Positions 29,932-38,879 of a DNA stretch of 38,879 bases are shown here, one piece after another. Origin of the DNA: Chara braunii. Its lineage: Eukaryota > Streptophyta > Charophyceae > Charales > Characeae. The stretch covers positions 990,504 to 1,029,382 of the forward strand of contig BFEA01000067.1 of NCBI GenBank assembly GCA_003427395.1, given 5' to 3'. The notes beneath the pieces were generated by a model that was not told the origin of the DNA, made no database searches, and saw only the letters and a list, made by a program, of their open reading frames with translations. Every line of letters starts with the position of its first letter. The stretch's first letter is position 1. Position numbers and translations under genes: made by a program.

Positions 29932-31996
29932 TCAGTAATTAACGGGGAGGGGGAAAGGAAGTCGGTACATGGCGGCATGGCGGGGTGGAGGGTTTATGGG
30001 TAGCAGGGGCAGGACACTTTCCATTCCGGCTACCGTCTCCGGGAGCTCCTGATAACGAACAATGCGATGAAAACGGGGGAATCGGTTGCCTGTGCGAGGG
30101 AGGGACGCGAGATAATCGGGATAGAGGGTGGTGAGAGTTCGGAAGAGTGCCGCGCGGAAGAGATCGCGATCTTTGCATGCGGGGATGGTCCCCGTTATCA
30201 CGCAATAAACCTCGATCATATTGTGGCCTCGCCACTCGGCACTAAGGAGCAAGACATGGAGGCACAATGCTGGGACGGCGCATCGGATGGAGGGGTGGGG
30301 ATGCACTACGACAGCGAGGCGAGCGGCGTAGAAGTGACGAAAGGTGTTGCGGGGGAACGGGTTGGAGGGGAACGTGATGGGGGTAGTGAGCTAGCAGAGG
30401 GTGAGGTAGTCAAGGGGACGGCGAGAGAGCGATCGGGGACGAAGGCCGATCGCCCGTATCGGTACGTCGGCGAACTGGGGGACGGGTTGGGGAGGAGGGG
30501 GACCAGCTCCGTCGCCGTGCTGATGGGGTCGGAGTCGTGGCCGCAAGGTCGCCATCTTCAGGTCGGGGCGGCTCCGAATCTCGGTTCGGGTCGTCGTGGA
30601 TCTGCAGACTCGCCACGCTCGCGAGTTCTAACTCCTTCTTCCCGGCCGCGATCTCTTCTCTTTTGCGGGCCGCCTCGGGATCTTCAGCCTTTGTGCCCGT
30701 ACGCAGTGCTTCTTCCGGCACGGCTTCCCACTGCGATCCAGCAGGCTCATCTTCGTGCTCCTCTTCTTCTTCCTCGTCTTCTTCTTCTTCGCTCTGTTCC
30801 CCCTCGCTATGCTCGCTATAGCTTCCTTCTTCGGGGGTTTCGTCCTCTTTACCGAGCACTTCGTCGCTATCCCCTCTTTCTTCCTGTGCGTTTTCTCCTT
30901 CGTCACTCCCAGTGCTCTCTTCCTCCTCCTCTTCTTCTCGAATGGCAGCAAACTGCTCCGCTGTAGGATACCCGAAGAAGGCAGGATCGCGAGCCGTCCG
31001 GGGATCCAAATACTGTTGCTGCGACGGGGGGGATGCGTTCTGCGGCTCCCTCTACGCAAGCCGACCACTGAAGGTACGGTGTCAATGTGCGAGAGAGCAC
31101 GTGGGGAACCGGATGCTCGTCGTCTTGCGCGATGATGTCGAGAGGGAGATCATCCGCCAGTTGTGCTACAGGGATCGTGAGTTCTTGCGCGATAAGCTCC
31201 TGATGACCGGGCCGCACTATTCCAAATAAAAATGCGAGAAGCTCTCCTTCCACGTTGGTGCGCCAGGCTTGGATAAGCAGCAACTCCAGACGCTCTATGT
31301 GAGGTGGGTGCGCTCCGTCCTCGGTCCACGTCAGTCGTACCTCAACCAAACACAGTGAAAGCTCGATGAACTCCTCGCGCCACAAGATCCAATGGGGAGG
31401 ATGAAGAAGGGGGACAATAAGAGGCTTTAGACAGTAGGAAAGTCGAGGATGGATATCGGACTGCCAGACGGTGGGAAAGGTGGAGGGGAGATAAAAAACG
31501 GAGATCGGAGAGAGACTCATCGGGGATGTGGGAAGGGAATGAGGACAGGGAGTTCCGCCGGCGAATCGCGCTGATACATCCGAAGGTCGTCGTACTCGAT
31601 TGCTCGTGACGTCGCGATTGTATCCCCGGGACGAGCCAGCAGTTGAGTCCACTCGGCGACCAGATCGTTTGCCCACGCGCGCAGCGATGTCTTCACCGCC
31701 GAATGCCGTAAGGGAAGGAGTGTGGCGAGATCGCCGCTGAAGTTGATGATGACAGATATGCGGCTGACACTTGGCACCGCTCGCTGATGAGCTGCTACCG
31801 CCTCGGCCAGTACCACCGCGTCAGGCCGGCCTTCGATTCTAAACACCGCCGCTGCATACACGCCTTCTGTGCAGAAGAAGTGCGCAAGCCGCCGAAGATC
31901 TGGACTGAGGCGGGGATGATGGACCTGCCGGATTGTCAATCGATCACGGGGCGCAAGCGATGCTTCGCTGAGGACTCTTTCCTCTAGACAACTCAT
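29932..31996 (-). pseudogene. Additional ORF of the gypsy element, ~690 codons, acidic centre, function unknown
   Basis: From an ATG at 31996 to a TGA at 29932-29934, coding-like sequence continues through four frame segments. Segment 1 (to about 31520) includes RRLAHFFCTEGVYAAAVFRI. Segment 2 (to about 31020) includes ILWREEFIELSLCLVEVRL. Segment 3 is very acidic (EEEEEEESTGSDEGE and an EE/DE run near 30760-30800), then Ser/Pro/Arg-rich. Segment 4 includes RDLFRAALFRTLTTLYPDYL. The shift at 31026-31032 falls in a G7 run. No signal peptide, membrane segment or known domain is visible, so an envelope role is not supported. Position between integrase and 3' LTR matches the additional ORFs of some plant gypsy elements. 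Confidence 0.7.
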
Positions 31997-32034
31997 CAAC
32001 TGGAAAATTCCCACGAGAAATGAAAGTTGAAAAA

Positions 32035-32471
32035 ACATTCTAAAAAAAAAAAATCCTTCATATTTAGAAATTATCATTCCAATGTTCGTCCAATTCTAAA
32101 ATTTCTAGTCTTATTTGATAAATTCCCGTCTAAATATGAGTTTTCCCTTCCAACTACATCTATTTGTTCAAGATGGAATGAAAGTCTGGACGAGTTTATG
32201 AAATGTTTTAATTAAACTTTCATTCTACTACAACAAATATCTTCTAATTTAAATTGGATTAACCTATTTATGACTGAAAATTTTTACTTAGAATGACGAT
32301 CAAATTAAAATATTTCATGAACTCGTCCAGACTTTCATTCCATCTCTAGCATGCAGTTCAAATAAGAAGGGATACCCCATTCTTGGAAGGAAAGTTTTCA
32401 AGTAAGAAGGAAAATTTTAAAATTGGAATGACATTTTTTAAGATGGAATGAAAATTTAAAATTTAGAATGT
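32035..32471. mobile_element. MITE-like foldback element, ~437 bp, AT-rich
   Basis: The outer ends are exact inverted 10-mers, ACATTCTAAA (32035-32044) and TTTAGAATGT (32462-32471). Inside are 42-nt inverted arms at 32172-32213 and 32303-32344, with two mismatches (GATGGAATGAAAGTCTGGAC / GTCCAGACTTTCATTCCATC). The rest of the two halves is similar but diverged. It has no ORF and is much more AT-rich than its surroundings. No clear target-site duplication is visible. It sits between the integrase end and the additional ORF. Confidence 0.75.
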
Positions 32472-32700
32472 AATTTTAATATAGAATTATTATTTAATTC
32501 TGAGAATTTTTTCTGTTGATGGCGATGGCGAAGGTAACGAGGAGGCAGAGAGGGAGCAAGAAGAAGAGGGAGATGTCGGGGAGGCAGAGCCATCGTCGTC
32601 GGCTTCCTTAGAGGGAGAGACCAATGAAGAAGGAGATGGGGTAGAGGGGAGGCGGCGAAGATAGGACACGTGGCGTGTGATCGGACGGGCCAATCGACTG

Positions 32701-33851
32701 CTAGAGACCTCGGGGGCAAGACGCACGGCGATATCGCCCGAAGAATCGTGGCGCTAACTTACCCTGGCGAGCACATTTCCTTACCTGCACCACGTCCCCC
32801 AATTTGTACTGGGGCCGCGGACCCGCATTCCCATTTCGGGCTCGTAGCTTCGGACCTGTCGGCCTTGGGCTAGTTCGGTCATTTTCTGTCGTTTCCGGGC
32901 TAGCCTGGGCAGTGACCGTTCCATTAACTCTAGGTGCCGTTTGGCCTTGTCCTGAGCCGTGGCCCTGATGGGCCGTCGGTTTAATGTGGACTCATCTAGG
33001 AGGCTTGGTATCGAAACGCAAGCGACGCTATTGGTTCTTAATTGGAAGGGGCTTAACCCTGTCGATTCGTGGGGCGTTCCGCGGTGGACCGCTAGGATGT
33101 GATCGACGATATCGGGGCAGGTCCTCGGATCCCGTGACGCGATATTTCATCGCAATGCTGTCTTTATCACCCGGTTAGCGTTTTCGACCAGCCCATTGGA
33201 TTGTGACATGTGGGGTGCGGTGTTCCGTATGGCGACGCCATGCAGGACCAGATTCCTTAGCACTTCTCCCCTGAATTCAGCCTCGTTGTCGGTCAGGATC
33301 TCTTCCATATCCTGATGCATTCCGAGGAAATGGTTGACGTATCGCGCGATTTCCGTGGCTTGCCGCATGCGACAAGGGTACGCCTCGATCCATTTCGAGA
33401 AATGGTCGACAAATACCAATAGGACTGAACATTCGCAACTATTAGGGCCAGGGGGCACCACTATGTCGGTAGTGTCAATGCTCACTCTTTGAAACGGTCG
33501 TTCAACTACCGTGGGTACTATCGATCTTGGGGGCTGAATCGGCGCTTTATCAGCGGCGCAGACTTGACAGTTGGCGATGATGTATTTCACATCGTCGCTG
33601 ATATTGGACCAGTACCACTCATTTTTGTTGATAGCAGACTCCGTGATCCGTACGGCAAAATGAGCCGCATCTTCCTTGTGGGCTGTCTTAACCCAGTCAT
33701 ACCGCATGAACGGATGCGGCACCACCATCCAAATCCCATTGCCGTCCATTTTCTATTTTTCTAATCTACCTTCTATCCACTGATAATCCCGAGCCCTTTC
33801 GTTGGCCCTCCTCCGATCTTCCGTGGTGAAATCCTGGAGGGGTTACCTACT
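32701..33851 (-). pseudogene. Gypsy integrase with H2C2 zinc finger, DDE core and GPY/F-like end
   Basis: The frame resumes at about 33850 (DFTTEDRRRANERARDYQW), passes one stop, then from 33749 reads H-x5-H ... CQVC (zinc finger), the first catalytic Asp in VSIDTTDIV, the second in ILTDNEAEF and the Glu in QSNGLVEN. The last two are 35 residues apart, as in retroviral-type integrases. TGA at 33147-33149 interrupts. Beyond it come DIVDHILAVHRGTPHESTGL and, after a shift, YKLGDVVQVRK and GKLAPRFFGRYR, the GPY/F-type module with Pro changed to Arg, ending at TAG 32701-32703. No chromodomain follows. It would insert element cDNA into host DNA. Confidence 0.88.
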
Positions 33852-34210
33852 AGGGTGGCAATTAAGGCAATATCAGTCCATACTTCGGCCCTTCTAAACT
33901 TCCGGGTCTTTTCCAACCTTTCTGAAGTGGCATCCAAAAAGCGAAGCTCGGTCGAAATTTTGTCGGTCCGGCACAAGGGGCACAACCACGGTTTACTATC
34001 ATTTCTGTATTGGATGCACGAGCTATGGGCTCGTGCGACACATTGTCGGCAATCTATCCAATCGGCATACCCTTCCCCGTTAGGACGCATGGACACCGAG
34101 TATACGCGGGAGATAGCTTCGCAAAAATAGCAAAATTTGTCAGGCAGGGAGAGGAGAGACGAGGAGGAAGGGGGAGAAAGAGGGGTAGTGGGGTTACCTC
34201 CATCACCCAT
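33773..34210 (-). pseudogene. PHD-type zinc finger segment between RNase H and integrase
   Basis: An ATG at 34208-34210 overlaps the RT-RNase H stop (34203-34205) by 8 nt and opens about 145 codons. Spacing is C27-x2-C30-x23-C54-x2-C57-x4-H62-x2-C65-x11-C77-x2-C80, with a Trp two residues before C77 (KPWLCPLC). This is the C4HC3 pattern of PHD fingers, and all eight zinc ligands are present (33971-34132). PHD fingers usually read histone H3 tails. In an element, this could guide integration or bind chromatin, by analogy with integrase chromodomains. Downstream frames suggest the segment was once continuous with integrase: a one-base shift at the C-run near 33845 restores the integrase frame. 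A small separate ORF cannot be excluded. Confidence 0.8.
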
Positions 34211-35726
34211 CGCCACCGTTTTGCTTCTTGCCACGTGGGAGAACTGCCACTTGTCCGTACTGAGGCTCGTTGGTCAAGTCCGACTCTTTCCACGGTGTAA
34301 TTTCCTCGCCCTTTGGTACCTTGGCAGGTCGATGCAGACGTGTCAAGCCGTCCGCGTTGCCGTGTCGCTCCGTCTTTCGATGGACGATATCGAAATCGTA
34401 CTCCTGTAGTCGTACCGCCCATCGGCCAATCATGCCCGTGTAATTGGTGAGCTTCTTCAAAGCTAGCAGAGGCTCGTGATCCGTCGCGAGGCGAAACTTC
34501 TGTCCGTAGAGATATGGATGGAAGTGTTGAATTCCCCAAACTACCGCATAGCACTCGCCTTGAGGTGCTGAGTCATTTCGGCGTTCGTCTGGCACTGTGC
34601 GCGACGTGTACTCGATGACGTGTTCACGACCATCGTTGCCCTTCTGCGCTAAAATAGCGGAAATGGCTTCCGGTTGCCAGTCCGTAATGAGGATAAACTG
34701 CTGGGAGGGGTCCAGTCGGATCAAAATAGGAGCCGTCGCCAAGGCGTCTTTGAGGGTCGCGAAGGCCTGCTGGCATTCCGCGTCCCAGCTGAGAGGCTGG
34801 TCCTTTCGTAGCAGATTCGTTAATGGCCGTGCAATCGCGGCAAAGCCCTTGATGAAGCGTCGGTAGTACGACGCTAACCCCAAGAAGGCCCGAACCTGCG
34901 TCAGCGACGTGGGAGTCAGGGCTTCTTTCACTACCGCAACCTTTCTTGAGTCCGGTCGTAGTCCTTCACGAGTCACGACGTAGCTCAGGAACGAAATTTC
35001 CGAGAGGAAAAATTTGCTCTTCTCGAGCGCAATCTTGAACCCGGCGTCTCTTAACGCGCCCAATGTCCATTCGATGTGTTGCGCGTGCCCGTGATAGGTT
35101 TTCGAATAGACCATGATATCGTCCATGTACACGATCACGCAGAAGTTAATCATCCCTTGTGTCAGTCGTGTCTTGTTGACGAAATTCTGGAACGTCATGT
35201 TCATCGCTCATGAAATGTGGGAGGCGCATTGCAAATCCCCATCGGACACCGAACCCACTGCCACGTGCCCTCAAACAACACAAAGGCCGTCTTCGGCCGA
35301 TCTTCCTCTTTAACCAGAATGTGATGGAAACCATGCCGAATATCAAACTTTCTAAAATAATTAGCACATCCAATCGCATCCAACAAAATCATCAATCCGG
35401 GGGAGGGGATACACATCTTTAATCGTGATCTCGTTCAGCTTGCGATAATCAATGCAAATGTGAATCGCTCCGTTTTTCTTTGGTACTAATACTACGGGAA
35501 ATGACCAAGGTCCGGTAGCGGGTTCAATCCAGCCGCTGGCTTCGAACTCCCGAATTCGTTCGAGAGCCTTTTTGCGTTCAATCAAGGAATACCGGTAAGG
35601 TTTGCAATGAATTGGGGAGTGATTTCCTGTCTGAATCTCATGTTGGATTACTAACGATAAACCAATGTCAGTGTCTGTCACACTAATCGCTCCTTGGTAT
35701 TCCGTTAGAATGTCCGCAATCACCAC
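34203..35726 (-). pseudogene. Gypsy reverse transcriptase and RNase H
   Basis: RT begins around 35726 and shows [31 protein letters not shown], motif A KFDIRHGFHHI (near 35330-35345), RCPMGICNAPPTF and motif C VIVYMDDIMVYS (near 35118-35130), then FLGLASYYRRFIKGF. RNase H follows with ILITDWQPEA, GECYAVVWGI, ATDHEPL and RHGNADGLTR, giving its acidic residues. Single-base shifts near 35395 (T-run) and 35205 split the domain. The segment from 35204 to 34203 is fully open, 333 codons. It would copy element RNA to DNA and degrade the RNA strand. Confidence 0.93.
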
Positions 35727-36523
35727 TGGATTTCATTCGGTACGTACTGTGGAACGTGTAGTTCGAAAAGTTGGTCCCAGATCCGAACGTAAATCTGTTT
35801 CGTGCGCATCTGACTTGCCACGTCGGGTGGAGGCGCCGAGATGAACGAATGGTCTGATCGCCAGGAGAACACAGTGGCCATCATCTGGGCATCTTCTTCC
35901 CGGATTGCCACGTGTCCTTCCGAGGTAATCTCATCACAAACATCTTGCCATGGCACGTTCTTAGTTGCGATCTTTATCCCCAGTTCGTCTGTTTCTGCTT
36001 CGAGACGCCCAGGGGGTTCCAGAGAACTCGCTTCCGCCCCTAAGCGTAACAATCTCACTTCTTTAGCAGATGTCAATAAGGACTTGGGTAGATCTGTAAT
36101 GTCACAGTAATGCTTCTTGTCGTTATACCGGGCGAGGAGAGGGGTGATTCCTTCGTACAGAGTTTGAGGGGGTTCCAAAGAATCGACCATCCTCGAAATC
36201 TGCACGAGGGGCTCACCCAAGATCATCGCCTTGGTCCTTTGAATTTTTCGGCTGGTCAGTTGCATCGTTATCGCTATCGTTTTGGGCGGCGGTTAGTAAA
36301 CGCGTTGTCATGCTAATTTCAAGATCTCCGGATCATCTTCATCACTTTTGTCCGCATCATTCGTCGATGACTTTTCATCGGCGGATTCATCCCAGGAGAT
36401 CATGCGGAGAGTCTTTGCCATCATCGGCGAAACCCTTGGGACCGAGTTAATGGTAGTGCGAAGGGTCAATCGCATGGGCACAGCGTAGGGTTTTCCTCCG
36501 GTATTTCGGAGGATAATCGACCT
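35720..36523 (-). pseudogene. Gypsy pol linker between protease and RT
   Basis: This continues in the protease frame, with stops just after 36524 and near 36300. It is an acidic stretch (DESADEKSSTNDADKSDEDD) and then 181 open codons (36265-35720) with a duplicated SLEPP element. No catalytic motif is visible. A one-base shift at about 35728 joins it to the RT frame ([11 protein letters not shown]). Comparable spacers of variable length occur between PR and RT in plant gypsy pol. Confidence 0.7.
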
Positions 36524-37331
36524 TCATTCGAAATCCAAGTTCGCTCGTAGGGTCACCAGAGCAACAAGTCCAAAAAGAACGTCATACGTATTAACATCTA
36601 GTACTACGACATCCCCAAGCGCGTGTACTTTTCTTAATCGGAAGGCAACATTGGTCATTCTTCCCACAGTCTTGATCTTTTCCTCATCTGCCGAAACGAG
36701 CAGATCTTTCTCAGCGAGCATAATCAGATCGTTTTTCCTTCTTGCCCTTTCGACCACCCTTAGCGAAATAACCAGCACCGCTGCTCCCGAATCTATAATT
36801 GCGTTGTAAGAAATTCCCCAAATTTCGATATCGCATTCTGCGGATTTCTACGGAATTGGTTTAATCTGCAGGAAATGGTCGTCTTTCTGGATTAAACCTA
36901 CCCATATCGGATCCGAAGTTCCTGCTGGGTTTTCTTCGGGTATGGGGGTTTTAGCTTTTACGTTTGGCGTTCGGGCGAGGGCGAATCGCTTTCGGTTCGC
37001 TTTGCAATGTTGTAGCATTCGCTCATTGGCTTGTTCGGAGATAGAGAGTAGATGGTCGATCGGAAGTGGAATCCGATGGTCCAAGGCTCGAATGATGTAA
37101 TACGTCGATCTCTCCTGTGATGAAACTGGGTCCTCCCGACTCCATTTCTCCTAGAGAAGGTCGCCACTCCGCCACCTCTTTCAGTTCTAGCGCTGGTCTG
37201 ACTGTTCCGATCATTCCAAGCCCGGGATAATCAAGGGATACGTACTGATCTAGCGGGATTAGCTCGGCGGTCTCTTCCGTAGTGGCCAGGGCACTTCCCC
37301 CACCCTCTACTTCTTCCATTAAAGCTCCGAC
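36524..37331 (-). pseudogene. Gypsy aspartic protease region
   Basis: In frame with gag beyond TGA 37332-37334, the first 99 codons (EEVEGGGSALATTEE, LDYPGLGMIGTV) lead through a shift near 37110 into NAIIDSGAAVLVI. There DSGA (36782-36793) is the retropepsin active-site triad plus Ala. VLDVNTYDVLFGLVALVTL corresponds to the LxxxxDVxLGMDFL strand region. A TAG near 36848-36850 interrupts. The enzyme would process Gag-Pol. Confidence 0.82.
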
Positions 37332-38447
37332 TCATCCTGGTCCGTTAGCGATGGGGCCAGCCGCCATCGGCGCGACCCCGATCTGCTGTTGCGGAGGTCG
37401 GTGGGGGTAATCACGGGCTAGATGTCCTGGCTGATGACAGGCATAACAGACATTCAGATTGTTCGCGGCTCCCCCGAGAGCACGTGTCGGGGCTAATCCC
37501 TGCTGCATCGGAGGGGCGCGCACCGCAATGGGCCGCATATTCCTCATCATGGCTTTTAGCCGAGCATTGTGCTCTTGCTGCTCCTTTTTGCTTTCCTGGA
37601 TTAAACTAATCAATGTTTTGGTTAATTCGAAAATGGCCGCTGATTCGTTCGATCGTACGGGAGCCTCAATCGGTGGTGGGGGTAATGCTCTAACGGGTGG
37701 GGGTATCACAGGAGCGGAGGTGCTCGGAATCTCACTTAGGGTCACTCGTTCGGGGCCTATCTGTTCCATATAGGTGACAGGTCCTGATACAACTCCCATG
37801 TTTTCAAACTTGTTCTGCAAGGCAGCCAGCTCCGCCCTCGCTCGTGCAAGTTCGGTCAAATCTCCTTCTCTAGGATAATCTTCTCCTTCCAGGCAGTTTG
37901 CTGCGAACTTCCGTTCCATTTCTTCCACAACAGCCATGATTTGTTGTAACGTGTGAGTGATGGGGGAAAATTGCTTCCGCAACTTAACCCTTATTGTTCG
38001 GCTGCGAAGCCCGTCAATGAACAAATATCTTCCCACTTGCTCACCTCGCTCTGTTTTCACGAACATTCTGTAGAACCGGTTTCAATATTCTGCAACGGAT
38101 TCGAGAGGTTTTTGCACTCGGTCCTTGATCATGTACAGCGCTTGCTCGGGGTGAACATAATCAAATCGGTTCATGAAACCCCGTTCGAAGGTCGGGAGAT
38201 CAACCCATACGTAGGTACTAAACCAATGATGAGCATCACCCCCCATTCGAGTCGGAATGTTGATCTGTGCTTCGTTATCATCGTACTGTTGTGCCCTAAG
38301 CGTGGCCAACCATGCTCTTGCGAGATGGTGCGCCGGATCAAATAGATAGAGATCAGGTGGCGTCATGGGAGCTCGTGCACGTGGGGCGGGTTGATTCGGT
38401 GGATTAGCATTCTGTTGCGGAATCGGGTTTTGCACTTTGGCAGCCAT
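37332..38447 (-). pseudogene. Gypsy gag (capsid and nucleocapsid)
   Basis: Starting at ATG 38447, the first 121 codons are proline-rich and then capsid-like (DLYLFDPAHHLARAWLATLR, HHWFSTYVWVDLPTFERGF). One in-frame TGA (38082-38084, in EY-stop-NRFYRMF) separates them from a second open part with LRSRTIRVKLRKQFSP, a charged helix (about 37800-37870) and the zinc knuckle CYACHQPGHLARDY at 37407-37448. There the last Cys of CCHC is Tyr. Another TGA at 37332-37334 then ends gag in the same frame as the protease. Gag would form the virus-like particle and bind element RNA. Confidence 0.88.
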
Positions 38448-38588
38448 ATTGGTTGTTCGTCGGTTAGCCGATCTGCTTCGAGTGACGATAGGGTCGCGTC
38501 TATGCGCGTTCCGAGGGCGAGGTCACCCCCGGTTAGCCAGACCGCCTAATTAATGTGCTATCAATCCTAAGACCCTAGCCACGTGTCG

Positions 38589-38601
38589 GGCTTCGATACC
38601 A
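38589..38601 (-). other. Primer-binding site, initiator tRNA-Met type
   Basis: The minus strand reads TGGTATCGAAGCC directly inside the 5' LTR. It matches the complement of the plant initiator tRNA-Met 3' end (TGGTATCAGAGCC) at 11 of 13 positions. Minus-strand DNA synthesis would start here. About 140 bp of leader separate it from gag. Confidence 0.78.
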
Positions 38602-38879
38602 ACCTCACGCCCAGCGCGACTTCCTGATCGGAGTGGGGTGTGGGCCTGGAAGTGCGAGAAGGGGTGTGCCAAGGATTTTTGGGGAAAGTGGGGGAGTCTT
38701 GGAGGTATGAATGCAATTAGGTGAGCAAGGGGCTCGTGAGTAAGGGACTCAAGGCCCGATGGGGCCTGGGTAGTGTGGGCGACGGTTTACGGGGAAGTTC
38801 CTCCGCGGAGGAGGCAGTCCCGAAAAGTTGGGCCGTCGGGGGCCGCCACGTGGCGCAGGCCGCTGCGTGTTTGGGTTGG
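38602..38879 (-). repeat. 5' LTR of the gypsy element (partial, runs off window)
   Basis: The repeat shared with the 3' LTR covers 38599-38879 (27242-27522). It includes palindromes CCTCCGCGGAGG and GCCACGTGGC. The terminal GCGTCACA seen at the 3' LTR end is missing here, between the shared TTGG and the PBS. Confidence 0.85.

Larger units (their letters stand above)
27234..38879 (-). mobile_element. Ty3/gypsy LTR retrotransposon with PHD finger and additional ORF (5' LTR cut by window end)
   Basis: The right edge (38599-38879) repeats 27242-27522 over 281 bp with 10 mismatches and no gaps, marking the two LTRs. Between them on the minus strand lie a PBS, gag, protease, RT-RNase H, PHD finger, integrase and a long additional ORF. 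The PR-RT-RH-IN order defines Ty3/gypsy. Frames are broken by stops and by single-base shifts, often in homopolymers, so this copy is inactive or the assembly contains errors. About 96% LTR identity suggests a moderately recent insertion. I see no chromodomain after integrase. Confidence 0.93.

Noticed and set aside
30067-30966. 299-codon plus-strand ORF opposite the additional ORF
   Set aside because: It is antisense to the acidic minus-strand ORF. Its Ser/Leu/Arg-rich translation is what the complement of GAA/GAG-rich sequence gives, and no domain is visible.
31517-32077. Envelope-like protein with N-terminal hydrophobic segment
   Set aside because: The hydrophobic start comes from reading into the MITE. 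The natural ATG at 31996 begins after it, and no other membrane segment or signal peptide is seen.

Overview
The window is a repeat-dominated stretch of a green-plant nuclear genome, and I found no convincing host protein-coding gene. The plant assignment rests on a U6 snRNA copy with plant-type ends (9653-9736), on LINE and Ty3/gypsy families typical of plants, and on a plant-type initiator-Met primer-binding site. I cannot resolve the lineage further. Almost every reading frame is broken by in-frame stops, frameshifts or truncation.

Layout. 1-404 is a contig edge carrying a Nextera mate-pair junction adapter and a 144-bp tandem duplication. 967-4290 is a minus-strand LINE (LINE-A) with an internal deletion that joins endonuclease to reverse-transcriptase motif C. 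4291-9541 is a nearly full-length plus-strand LINE of a second family (LINE-B). 9642-9747 is a 3'-truncated U6 retropseudogene between 11-bp target-site duplications. 10515-12896 (minus) holds a LINE-type ORF1 with a zinc knuckle and no ORF2. 13962-15640 (minus), 19165-20970 (plus), 21570-22770 (minus) and 23003-26342 (plus) are 5'-truncated LINE copies, here called LINE-C to LINE-F, related to LINE-B. Between them lie low-complexity DNA, a pair of direct repeats of about 465 bp (18581-19050 and 21051-21510), a 90-bp hairpin and a 100-bp dispersed repeat. 26343-27233 is a proline-rich ORF fragment cut off by the next element.

From 27234 to the window end is a large minus-strand Ty3/gypsy element whose 5' LTR runs off the right edge. 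In element order it has: 5' LTR, PBS, gag with zinc knuckle, protease, RT and RNase H, a C4HC3 PHD-type zinc finger, integrase with a GPY/F-like end, a MITE insertion, a long additional ORF with a strongly acidic centre, then the 3' LTR. The PHD finger between RNase H and integrase, and the roughly 690-codon additional ORF after integrase, are the most unusual features here.

A second theme is a short motif found near the 3' end of LINE copies, always in LINE orientation. It has a small GC-rich stem-loop, usually followed by a second stem and an A-tail. It occurs in copies of both LINE families and may be the 3' signal recognised by their reverse transcriptases. Two assembly artefacts should be masked: the adapter at 34-71, and the 95-bp duplication around a single N at 29268.
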